Origin: Sulfuricurvum sp.
GTDB lineage: Bacteria > Campylobacterota > Campylobacteria > Campylobacterales > Sulfurimonadaceae
NCBI GenBank assembly: GCA_024762585.1
Contig: JANTHE010000008.1
Location: forward strand, 1-32,801
DNA length: 32,801 bases
Direction: 5' to 3'
Made by a program: the position numbers and the translations under genes. Of this stretch, positions 15,888-22,773 are shown piece by piece. Every line of letters starts with the position of its first letter. Position 1 is the first letter of the stretch. Below the pieces are notes generated by a model. That model did not search any database, was not told the origin of the DNA, and saw nothing but the letters and a program-made list of their open reading frames with translations.

Positions 15888-16457
15888 ATGCCTTTTAAAA
15901 TCACCCGTTTCAAAACCGTATCGCTGGAAAACCCGCAGTTCGTCCGCCCTATGCGCATCCTTTACACCCAAAACGGCCGTGCACTCAGCTGGGAGGCGGT
16001 CAAAAGCCACGACAGTGTCGCCGTCTTGCTGTATCATCGCGAAAAAAAAAGCTTCCTGCTGGTCAAACAGTTCCGTCCACCGGTCTATCTACATCACCCG
16101 GAGCACACCTGCACGTACGAGCTGTGCGCGGGCATCGTGGACAAAGATGCCACGCTCGTTCAGATCGCGAAAGAGGAGATCAACGAGGAGTGCGGTTACG
16201 ACGTGCCGGTTGAAAAAATAGAGAAGATCACCTCGTTCTTTACCAACGTCGGCATCTCCGGCGCCAAACAGCACCTCTACTATGCCGAGATCGACGAGAC
16301 GATGCGCATCCACGACGGCGGCGGCATCCACACCGAACAGATCGAGCTCGAGTGGGTACCGCTAACAGAGGCTAACGCCTTTGTTTTTGACGAAAACAGG
16401 GCCAAAACGCCGGGGCTGATGTTCGCGTTTTACTGGTTTTTCGCCACTATTTCCTAA
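15888..16457 (+). CDS. Nudix hydrolase, NUDT14 (UDP-sugar diphosphatase)-like
   Basis: The 189-aa product resembles NUDT14-type nucleoside diphosphate-sugar hydrolases along its length: RPMRILYTQNGRALSWEAVK, then HDSVAVLLYHREKKSFLLVK and QFRPPVY, then YELCAGIVDKD before the Nudix helix. The Nudix box is atypical at its start (the first conserved Glu is Ala88 and the Arg position is Glu), but the metal-binding run EEINEECG keeps E97, E100 and E101. Likely substrates are UDP-glucose or ADP-ribose. The ATG at 15888 has no Shine-Dalgarno and lies 6 nt after TATCAT, so a leaderless transcript is possible. An A9 run (16042-16050) sits in frame in codons 52-55. Its last 11 bp overlap the convergent Uma2 gene. 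Confidence 0.85.
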   Translation: MPFKITRFKTVSLENPQFVRPMRILYTQNGRALSWEAVKSHDSVAVLLYHREKKSFLLVKQFRPPVYLHHPEHTCTYELCAGIVDKDATLVQIAKEEINEECGYDVPVEKIEKITSFFTNVGISGAKQHLYYAEIDETMRIHDGGGIHTEQIELEWVPLTEANAFVFDENRAKTPGLMFAFYWFFATIS

Positions 16458-16992
16458 AACGCCTGAAAACACGCTCGAAGTCAATAGCGACGTCGCATGA
16501 AGTCTCTTCGAACCGATAAGTTTCGGTCGAAAACGTACCGGCCTTGACATAACGTCCATTCTCGAGCAGGAAAACTTCCGCCTGAAGCGTCTCGGGATAG
16601 GCCAGAAGATAGTACTTCACTCCCGCCGCTTCATAGCGGCTGAATTTATACCCTTCGTCCCGTTTCACTGTCGAAGATGAAACAATCTCCACAACCATTT
16701 CCGGGGCCTCTTTAATATATGCTCCTCTTTCTTCCTGACAAATCAGTGCGATATCAGGACGAAATACCGTTTCATCATCCAGGCGATAATCTGCCTCTCC
16801 CACAACCAGGCACGTTTCGCACTTCTCGATAGCATCGTTCAGCACAGCGATCATCATGCCGGCAATACCCTGATGCTCAAGCGTCGGCGCCGGTGCCATC
16901 GCAACCGGAACCCCCTCGAACAGCTCCCAGTCACCTTCGAACTGTGCATAATCGTCGTATATGTAATGCGGAATATAGTCGCGTGCACCCAT
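16447..16992 (-). CDS. Uma2 family (PD-(D/E)XK-like) protein
   Basis: The product (181 aa from ATG 16992) matches the Uma2/DUF820 family, a restriction-endonuclease-like fold of uncertain role: ELFEGVPVAMAPAPTLEHQG (about 23-42), VVGEADYRLDD and VFRPDIALIC with the putative catalytic Asp (about 74-92), and EMVVEIVSSSTVKRD (about 102-116), then YEAAGVKYYLLAYPE. The glutamate/Asp pattern of the nuclease core is kept. ATGs at 17010 and 17007 are rejected: the first lies inside the -10 box, and ATG 16992 has AAAAGG 6 nt upstream. It is a single-gene unit with its own promoter and ends overlapping the Nudix gene. No partner suggests a function. Confidence 0.85.
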   Translation of the reverse strand: MGARDYIPHYIYDDYAQFEGDWELFEGVPVAMAPAPTLEHQGIAGMMIAVLNDAIEKCETCLVVGEADYRLDDETVFRPDIALICQEERGAYIKEAPEMVVEIVSSSTVKRDEGYKFSRYEAAGVKYYLLAYPETLQAEVFLLENGRYVKAGTFSTETYRFEETSCDVAIDFERVFRRFRK

Positions 16993-17008
16993 GCCTTTCC
17001 TTTTCATC

Positions 17009-17014
17009 ATTATA
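17009..17014 (-). promoter_or_regulatory. -10 box of the Uma2-family gene
   Basis: The minus strand reads GCTATAATGATG with TATAAT at 17014-17009. A start near 17002 gives a leader of about 10 nt before ATG 16992. The position shows that the upstream ATGs cannot be used from this promoter. Confidence 0.6.
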
Positions 17015-17180
17015 GCATGCTCCTTTGTCGATGGGGAATCGGCGTAACATCATTGCCTTTAGTGGTGCCCTTTATTGCTACTTCACCGAGGAACAAACGC
17101 CATGTTCGATTCAACTCCGGGGTTTCACGACTTTGACATCTTTTTTAAATAGCATTTCAAAAAAATGCAAAGGAACCAGC
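17015..17180. other. Intergenic region upstream of the DUF1611 operon
   Basis: About 165 bp. An open frame in phase with DUF1611 runs back to 17025 but its residues do not look like the family, so it is read as leader. A TTGACA at 17133-17138 is a possible -35; the A/T-rich sequence 17 bp downstream is a poor -10. The ribosome-binding site AAGGA precedes ATG 17181. Confidence 0.35.
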
Positions 17181-18260
17181 ATGCAAAAGGCGCACGCCAT
17201 TGTCTACAGTGAGGGTTTTTTTACTGTAATGGACGGCAAGACAGCCAATGGCCTGGCAAGGCACTCTGAAACGTATAGAATCGTCGGGGTAATCGATAGC
17301 CGGTTTGCCGGGCGGGATGCGGGCGAAGTGCTCGATGGCGAGCCCAACGGAATTCCGATTTTTCAAAGCCTAGACGACGCACTGAATGCACTGGCGCAAA
17401 CACCGCAAACCTTCATTTACGGTATTGCGCCACTCTCGGGTGATTTTTCAACAGGGGAGATTGACCTGATGGAGCGGGCCATGGCCGAGGGAATGGATAT
17501 CGTCAGCGGCATGCACCGCTTTTTGGGCGACGACGCCTCTTTTATGGAAAAAGCCCGCAAATGCGGGGTCGCCGTGACGGATATCCGAAAGTATGAAGGC
17601 AAAAACCTGCGAAGGGTCTTTACGGGAGAGATTCTCAATGTATCTGCACCCCGTATTGCGGTATTGGGAACGGATGGCGCCATCGGCAAGCGCACGACGG
17701 CCACCATCGTGACACAGGCGTTGAAACACGCCGGGTATAACGCCGTCATGATCTCGACGGGGCAGACCGGCCTGATGCAAGGTGCGCGGTATGGTGCTCC
17801 GATGGATGCGATACCGGGGCATTTTGCCGCCGGGGTCGTCGAAGGGGAAATTCTCCGCGCATGGGAATCGGAGCAGCCAGATATCTTCATCGTTGAAGGA
17901 CAGGGCGCACTGACGCATCCCGCCTATCTGAGCTCGTGTGCCATCAGTCGAGGTTCACAGGCCAACGGCGTGATTTTGCAGCATGCCCCGATGCGCAAAA
18001 CGATGGGAGATTACCCGGATTTTCCGATGCCGAAACTTGAAGATGCCATCCAACTCAACGAGATGTTTACCGGTGCGCCGGTACTGGCGATCACGTTGAA
18101 TCATGAAGCGATGGATGATGCCGCCATTGACAAAACGATTGTGGCGTACAAAAAGAGGCACAAAAGAGCGGTGACGGATGTACTCAAGCGGGATACCCAA
18201 TGCATCATAGACGCCATCGAAGCGCACTTCCCCGACCTTATGAAAAAGAAAAAGCAGTGA
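17181..18260 (+). CDS. DUF1611 family protein (DgcN-like)
   Basis: The product (359 aa from ATG 17181, AGGA site 6 nt upstream) is a full-length DUF1611 protein. The N-terminal Rossmann-like part has YRIVGVIDSRFAGRDAGEVL and FIYGIAPLSG. The C-terminal part carries a P-loop-like GTDGAIGKRTTATI (about 161-174), then STGQTGLMQGARYGAPMDAI and FIVEGQGALTHPAY. A family member, DgcN, has been described as a D-glutamate N-acetyltransferase working with the epimerase DgcA; others are unstudied. Here the next gene is a racemase-like gene overlapping by 4 bp (GTGA), and a PurD-like ligase follows, so a D-amino-acid pathway is plausible. No DgcA homologue is present. Function beyond the family is inference. 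Confidence 0.85.
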   Translation: MQKAHAIVYSEGFFTVMDGKTANGLARHSETYRIVGVIDSRFAGRDAGEVLDGEPNGIPIFQSLDDALNALAQTPQTFIYGIAPLSGDFSTGEIDLMERAMAEGMDIVSGMHRFLGDDASFMEKARKCGVAVTDIRKYEGKNLRRVFTGEILNVSAPRIAVLGTDGAIGKRTTATIVTQALKHAGYNAVMISTGQTGLMQGARYGAPMDAIPGHFAAGVVEGEILRAWESEQPDIFIVEGQGALTHPAYLSSCAISRGSQANGVILQHAPMRKTMGDYPDFPMPKLEDAIQLNEMFTGAPVLAITLNHEAMDDAAIDKTIVAYKKRHKRAVTDVLKRDTQCIIDAIEAHFPDLMKKKKQ

Positions 18261-19325
18261 AGACGCCTTATATCGAGATTGATTTAAACAAAATTGCCCA
18301 CAATGCATCCCGGCTCAAAAAAATGTGGGGAGAAGCCGGTATTGACGTGATGGGCATTACCAAGGTTGATCTTGGAGAACCGCATCTTGCACAGACACTT
18401 GCAGATGCCGGTATCACTCTGCTGGGCGATTCACGCATCGAAGACATTATCCGCATGAAAAAAGCCGGAGTCGATGCAAAGTTTTGTCTGATTCGCACCC
18501 CTTTTCTCTCGGATGTCAAGCGGGTGGTCCGCTATGCGGACATCTCACTCAATACCGAGTTTGCCGTCATAAAAGCCCTGAACAAAGAAGCGATCAAGCA
18601 ACAAAAAAAATCAGGTCATTCTGATGGTGGAGATGGGAGACCGAAGAGAAGGGGTGCTTCCCGAACAGCTTCACGACAAGGTGGAAAAAATTCTTGCCCT
18701 TTCCAATATTGAGCTGATCGGCATCGGCGCGAATTTCGCCTGTTTTGGAGGCATCAAACCCAATCAGGAGAAGATGAACCACCTTTCGCTTCTGGCCGAC
18801 ACGATAGAGCTGCAGTTCAATGTTGAACTTTCGGTGGTTTCCGGTGGAAACTCTGCCAATTTCATCTGGTTTCAAGAGGGCGGCCGTCCGGGAAGAGTGA
18901 ATAATGTGCGATTGGGAGAATCGATTTTCCTGGGTGTTGAAACGCTTTACAGGCACCCGATAAAAGGGCTCTATCAGGATGCTTTCAAGATCGTGGCGGA
19001 AGTCATAGAGGTGAAGCAAAAGCCCTCTTTGCCAAACGGGGAGATGGCGCTCAACGCCTTTGGGGAAACGCCGCACTTTGAAGACAGGGGCACCATCCCC
19101 CGCGCCATCCTCGGTCTTGGCAGGGAAGATGTCGCCATCGACGGATTGACCCCGCAGATCGATGTCGATATTCTGGGCGGCAGCAGCGATCATATGATTC
19201 TGGATGCCAAGCAAAGCGCGCTGGTAGTGGGAGACCGTGTAGCTTTTTCTCCAAACTACTCCGCCCTGCTGTCCGCTATGACTTCACCGTTTGTCGGAAA
19301 AAAATTTATTGAAGGGGAAAGATGA
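18257..19325 (+). pseudogene. Ornithine/alanine racemase-like (Orr-type, PLP) gene with one-base frameshift
   Basis: Two adjoining frames together encode one full-length PLP-barrel amino-acid racemase of the ornithine racemase-like family. The first frame (GTG 18257 to the A-run) gives TPYIEIDLNKIAHN, the PLP-lysine motif VMGITKVDLGEP and GDSRIEDIIRMKK. The second (about 18603-19325) gives VILMVEMGDRREGVLPEQL, GIGANFACFGGIKP, VVSGGNSANF, VRLGESIFLG and the C-terminal SSDHMILDAK region. They join at an A8 run (18603-18610); removing one A gives a continuous frame. Without correction the first frame stops at 18712. The second frame also has an ATG at 18624, but that product would lack the PLP lysine. 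Causes could be sequencing error, slippage-based on/off switching, transcriptional slippage or true decay. Both halves look well conserved. The end overlaps purD-like as ATGA. Confidence 0.88.
18603..18610 (+). repeat. A8 homopolymer at the racemase frameshift
   Basis: Eight A follow CAAC. With seven A the upstream frame reads directly into NQVILMVEMGDRREG. This is the only position where a single indel restores the family pattern. Confidence 0.85.
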
Positions 19326-20620
19326 AAGTGTTGGTAATCGGCAAGGGAGGGCGCGCGCATGCGATGGCATGGAAGATTGCCGCATCCCAAGCAGTCACGC
19401 AGGTTTTTGTAGCGCCGGGCAATGCCGGCACAGCGATGGAGCAGAAGGTTCAAAACGTTCCGATCGGAATGGACGATGTCGATGCCCTGGTGGATTTTGC
19501 AAAAAAAGAGCAGATAGACTTGAGTGTCGCCGGACCGGTCATTCCTTTGGTGGCAGGTGTTGCAGACCGCTTCGAAGCAGAAGGCCTGGCTTTTTTTGGC
19601 GCCGGCCGGGCGGCTGCCGAGCTTGAAAACTCCAAAGCGTTCGCCAAGGCATTTTTAGCGCGTCACGCCATCCCTACGGCCAGGTATGAACTCTTTACGC
19701 AAAGTGGACCCGCTATTGAATTTATTGAAGCGCACGGCGCGCCTATTGTGATCAAGGCGGACGGACTGGCCTCGGGAAAAGGCGTCATCGTCGCCCAGAG
19801 TGTCGAAGAAGCGAACAATGCCGTTCGCGATATATTGGATGCGAACCGTTTCGGCGATGCGGGAGCGCGTGTGGTGATCGAAGAGTATCTTGAGGGCGAA
19901 GAGTGCAGCTTTGTCGTCATGAGTGACGGCATCAATGTGCTGCCCATGGTACCGTGCCAGGACCACAAACGGCGCGATGAAGGCGACACCGGCGTCAATA
20001 CCGGCGGAATGGGGGCCTACTCGCCTGTCGCTGCCGTCACGCCTGAACTGCATGCGCGCATTATGCACGAAATTATCATGCCGACCCTCACGGCGATGCG
20101 TGAAGCGGAAAAGATTCCCTATAAGGGATTTTTGTATGTCGGCATCATGATAACGCCCGACGGCGCACCCAAAGTGCTTGAATTCAATTGCCGTTTTGGT
20201 GATCCCGAAGCACAACCGACGATGATGCGCCTGCAATCCGATTTTGCACAGCATCTGCTAGCAGGTGTCCAAGGAAGGCTCGACAAAGAAGTCGCTCTAT
20301 GGGACGATCGAACCGCGCTGGGCGTAGTGCTTGCCCCTGCTGAATATCCTGAAAAATTTCAAGGCGGTGCCGTCATTGAAGGGCTCGATGAGACAGACGA
20401 TCCTGATCTCAAACTGTTTCATTCAGGGACACAACAGCGCGATGACGGGAGTGTCGTGACAACGGTAGGAAGAACTTTGACAGTGACCGCGCTAGCGGCC
20501 GACATGCATCAGGCAAGAAAAAAAGTTTATAGCAGAATTGAAAAAATAACATTCGATGCTATGTACTACCGCGCCGACATCGGCCATCGGGCATTATCCG
20601 CCGGGAGCCCGGCCTTTTAA
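19322..20620 (+). CDS. PurD-like ATP-grasp ligase (phosphoribosylamine-glycine ligase family) with altered motifs
   Basis: The 432-aa product aligns end to end with PurD: N-terminal domain, ATP-grasp core (APIVIKADGLASGKGVIVA, QDHKRRDEGDTG, NTGGMGAYSP, and KVLEFNCRFGDPEAQP with the metal-binding Glu/Asn) and C-terminal domain. PurD joins glycine to phosphoribosylamine in purine synthesis. Two near-invariant acidic positions are changed: the usual GGREHA reads GGRAHA (A12) and the usual GPEAPL reads GPVIPL (V73). The sequence is otherwise closer to proteobacterial PurD as I remember it than to Campylobacter PurD. With its operon partners this suggests a paralogue with a different substrate and a separate housekeeping purD elsewhere. 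A divergent true PurD cannot be excluded. The ATG at 19322 has AAGGGG upstream and overlaps the racemase stop. Confidence 0.85.
   Translation: MKVLVIGKGGRAHAMAWKIAASQAVTQVFVAPGNAGTAMEQKVQNVPIGMDDVDALVDFAKKEQIDLSVAGPVIPLVAGVADRFEAEGLAFFGAGRAAAELENSKAFAKAFLARHAIPTARYELFTQSGPAIEFIEAHGAPIVIKADGLASGKGVIVAQSVEEANNAVRDILDANRFGDAGARVVIEEYLEGEECSFVVMSDGINVLPMVPCQDHKRRDEGDTGVNTGGMGAYSPVAAVTPELHARIMHEIIMPTLTAMREAEKIPYKGFLYVGIMITPDGAPKVLEFNCRFGDPEAQPTMMRLQSDFAQHLLAGVQGRLDKEVALWDDRTALGVVLAPAEYPEKFQGGAVIEGLDETDDPDLKLFHSGTQQRDDGSVVTTVGRTLTVTALAADMHQARKKVYSRIEKITFDAMYYRADIGHRALSAGSPAF
20600..20618 (+). terminator. Intrinsic terminator overlapping the purD-like 3' end
   Basis: Stem GCCGG (20600-20604), loop GAGC, CCGGC (20609-20613), then C and TTTT. 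It lies in the last codons of the gene, encoding part of its SAGSPAF tail. The U-run is short, so efficiency is uncertain. Confidence 0.5.
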
Positions 20621-20624
20621 GTTA

Positions 20625-20651
20625 AAACGCCAAAGGGGGAAAGCCCCTCTA
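20625..20651 (-). terminator. Terminator-like hairpin after arginine kinase, relic of the dispersed repeat
   Basis: The minus strand folds AGAGGGG (20650-20644) with CCCCUUU (20638-20632) around CUUUC, and GGCGUUUU follows. The arginine kinase stop codon is partly in the stem. The plus strand, CGCCAAAGGGGGAAAGCCCCTCT, strongly resembles the first hairpin of the repeats at 22774 and 27705, so this may be a degenerate or captured copy acting as a terminator between convergent operons. Confidence 0.5.
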
Positions 20652-21677
20652 AAGCGCCTTCTCCGCCGCGATCAGCGCACTCACGCCGTCATACATATCC
20701 TGCACCGCCTGCACCTCGGTGATGCCCAGGCGGCGGCGGTTGCTGATGTCATAGACGCCGCCTTCACTTTCGCTGTGCTCGCCGTGGATGCCGCGAATCT
20801 GCAGGTGGTACTTCTCCGTAATCGCCTTGAACGCATCCATATCCCGGGCCAGTTTCGGCAGCGCGATATGCACGCTCGCGCGCATCGCCGTTCCCAGGTT
20901 GGTCGGACAGCTGGTGATGTAGCCCAGATGCTCCGAGAAGGCAAACGGCACTTTCTCGCCGATGGCATTGATGGCGGTGACCAGACGCGTAAAGACCTCT
21001 TTGATATCGCCACCAGGCTGCATCGAGATGATGCGCATCTCATCCTCTTCATTCACCCAGACCAGGAAGGTCTTGTCATGGTTGTGATAGATCCCCCGCC
21101 CTTCGGGCCAGTCGCGGTTGAGTCCTGCAGCTTCCAGGAAACGATCCCCCTCTTTAAAGAGGAAATGGTCTTTGATGAGCTGCTCCTGCACACTTTTGCT
21201 CATGCCCAATAGCGGGTAATAGGTGCCCTCCAGAGCTCCGGTCATGGACTCCAAACCTTCAACCACGCTTGCTTCGACCTCGTTGCGCTGCGACTTGGAA
21301 ATGGCGGGCCCCAACGGCAGTCCGGCGACGTTGCGCCCCACACGAATACGCGTAGAAAGGATAAACTCACCCTCCGGATCGGGGTTGGGAGCATTGAGAT
21401 GATCGGGATTGAGATCACTTTGATGCTTTTGCTCTTTGCCAAACCCGTGATACGCCTCGATGATCGGGTCGAACAGCGGGGCGAAAAGCGTATAGGACTC
21501 CTCGTCACCCGCATAGACACCGATTCCGCTGTCGGGATTGACGACACCGGAATTGATCGCCTGCTCCAGGGTAAAACCGTTGGCGGTCTTTTTGTCTTTG
21601 AGTGCTTCGAACACCTCGGGGGTTAGAAAACGGCACAGCATAGAGGTGCAGTCGCTTGGGAATGTCGGGTAAGTCAT
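20649..21677 (-). CDS. Arginine kinase (ATP:guanidino phosphotransferase, phosphagen kinase)
   Basis: The 342-aa product is a full-length phosphagen kinase. It transfers phosphate reversibly between ATP and arginine, buffering ATP as phosphoarginine. Every key site known from Limulus arginine kinase is present: specificity loop PDSGIGVYAGDEESY (S50-Y55), nucleotide-binding STRIRVGRN, NEEDEMRIISMQ with catalytic E211 and R215, SCPTNLGTAMRASVH with the reactive C257, and RGIHGEHSESEGG with catalytic E300. The N-terminal helical domain is also present, so this is not the bacterial McsB type, which lacks it. ATG 21677 has AAGGAG upstream and overlaps the small ORF before it. It ends the argB operon, which supplies its substrate pathway. 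Phosphagen kinases are patchy in bacteria and thought to be acquired from animals or protists; a few are known in sulfur-oxidising Campylobacterota. Confidence 0.95.
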   Translation of the reverse strand: MTYPTFPSDCTSMLCRFLTPEVFEALKDKKTANGFTLEQAINSGVVNPDSGIGVYAGDEESYTLFAPLFDPIIEAYHGFGKEQKHQSDLNPDHLNAPNPDPEGEFILSTRIRVGRNVAGLPLGPAISKSQRNEVEASVVEGLESMTGALEGTYYPLLGMSKSVQEQLIKDHFLFKEGDRFLEAAGLNRDWPEGRGIYHNHDKTFLVWVNEEDEMRIISMQPGGDIKEVFTRLVTAINAIGEKVPFAFSEHLGYITSCPTNLGTAMRASVHIALPKLARDMDAFKAITEKYHLQIRGIHGEHSESEGGVYDISNRRRLGITEVQAVQDMYDGVSALIAAEKAL

Positions 21678-21919
21678 GATTTCTCCTTAAAATGAAATTG
21701 GGCGCTCCGCAGGTAGTTTCCTAAGGTGCCCTTTGGCCACCGCGTGGCAAGATAGGCTTCAAACGTGTCAAACTCCGGTCGGTATAGCTGCTGGGACTCT
21801 ATGAGCTCCAGGGCGCGATGCAGCTTCCAAAGATGACCGAGTTCGACGTCGACGACCGCTTCGCACTGGCGCAGCAGTAACGCATCGGTATCGGGCAGGG
21901 GTTCGGGACGATGGCTCAT
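21674..21919 (-). CDS. Small conserved-looking protein between argB and arginine kinase
   Basis: This 81-aa ORF overlaps both neighbours by 4 bp (ATGA at each end), and the arginine kinase ribosome-binding site lies in its last codons. Such tight coupling argues that it is real. It is acidic at the N-terminus (PLPDTDALLLRQCEAVVDVE) with helical predicted segments. The stretch FDTFEAYLATRWPKGTLGNY weakly resembles a short motif (FxxFxxYlxxrW) in some phage- and regulator-type helix-turn-helix proteins. I do not recognise a family. It might tune or scaffold the two kinases; that is speculation. A GGTGATC site precedes its ATG. Confidence 0.7.
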   Translation of the reverse strand: MSHRPEPLPDTDALLLRQCEAVVDVELGHLWKLHRALELIESQQLYRPEFDTFEAYLATRWPKGTLGNYLRSAQFHFKEKS

Positions 21920-22767
21920 GGCTTGATCACCGTACCGACGCCTTCACTGGTAAAGATCTCCAGCAGCAGGGCGTGTTCGATCCGCCCGTCGATGATGTGT
22001 GCTTTTTTCACCCCGCCTTTAACGGCGTGCAGGCACGCTTCGACCTTGGGGATCATCCCGCCCGCGATCACTCCCGCCTTGCGCAGGGTCTCGATCTCCT
22101 GTTCGTTCAGCGTATGGGCAAACGCGCCATCCGCACGCTTGACACCCGGTGTATCGGTCATAAAAATGATCTTTCGCGCCCCCAGTGATGCAGCGATATA
22201 CCCCGCGGCGGTATCGGCATTGATATTGAACCCCGGGTGGTCACCCGAACCGGCACTTCCGATCGGTGCAATGACGGGAATAAACCGTTCAGCGATCAGG
22301 TTGCGGATCACGCTTTCGTCAATGGCGGTAATCTTTCCCACAAAGCCGTACTTCTCAAAATCGACCGGCTCGGCATGGATCATGCCCGCATCTTTGCCGC
22401 TGACCCCGATCGCCTTGGCGCCGTGCAGGTTCAACAGTGCCGTGATCTCCTTGTTGATCGAGCCCGAAAGTACCATTTCGACCACTTCCATTACCTGCGC
22501 ATCCGTCACCCGCAGTCCGTCGACGAAATGTGATCCGATCTGCAGCCGATCAAGCATCTCACCGATCGCATTCCCCCCGCCGTGCACGATCACCGGCTTG
22601 ATGCCGACAAGGTACATCAAGATGATATCGCGGGCGAATTTCTCCTTGAGCACGGGCGAGGTCTGCGCCGAACCGCCATACTTGATGACAAAAATTTCAT
22701 CTTTATATTTCAAAATATAGGGCAGTGCATCCAGCAGTACCCCGACCTGTTCGATCTTTGCTTTCAT
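21916..22767 (-). CDS. argB: N-acetylglutamate kinase ArgB, arginine-sensitive type
   Basis: The 283-aa product phosphorylates N-acetyl-L-glutamate, the second step of arginine synthesis. It shows FVIKYGGSAQ (nucleotide site), VIVHGGGNAIGEML (substrate loop), GFNINADTAAGYIA and MTDTPGV. The N-terminal extension with LLDALPYILKYKDE is the kinked helix that in Pseudomonas and Thermotoga enzymes forms the hexamer and confers arginine feedback inhibition, and the tail LLLEIFTSEGVGTVI fits that class. Its ATG at 22767 follows TAAGGAAAAAA, which begins directly where a repeat hairpin ends. It leads the argB > orf81 > arginine kinase set. Confidence 0.95.
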   Translation of the reverse strand: MKAKIEQVGVLLDALPYILKYKDEIFVIKYGGSAQTSPVLKEKFARDIILMYLVGIKPVIVHGGGNAIGEMLDRLQIGSHFVDGLRVTDAQVMEVVEMVLSGSINKEITALLNLHGAKAIGVSGKDAGMIHAEPVDFEKYGFVGKITAIDESVIRNLIAERFIPVIAPIGSAGSGDHPGFNINADTAAGYIAASLGARKIIFMTDTPGVKRADGAFAHTLNEQEIETLRKAGVIAGGMIPKVEACLHAVKGGVKKAHIIDGRIEHALLLEIFTSEGVGTVIKP

Positions 22768-22773
22768 TTTTTT

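Noticed and set aside
16993-17010. ATG 17010 as start of the Uma2-family gene
   Set aside because: This ATG lies inside the TATAAT box; ATG 16992 has a good ribosome-binding site.
17025-17180. N-terminal extension of the DUF1611 protein from 17025
   Set aside because: The extra 52 residues look random and ATG 17181 has AGGA upstream and begins at the expected family position.
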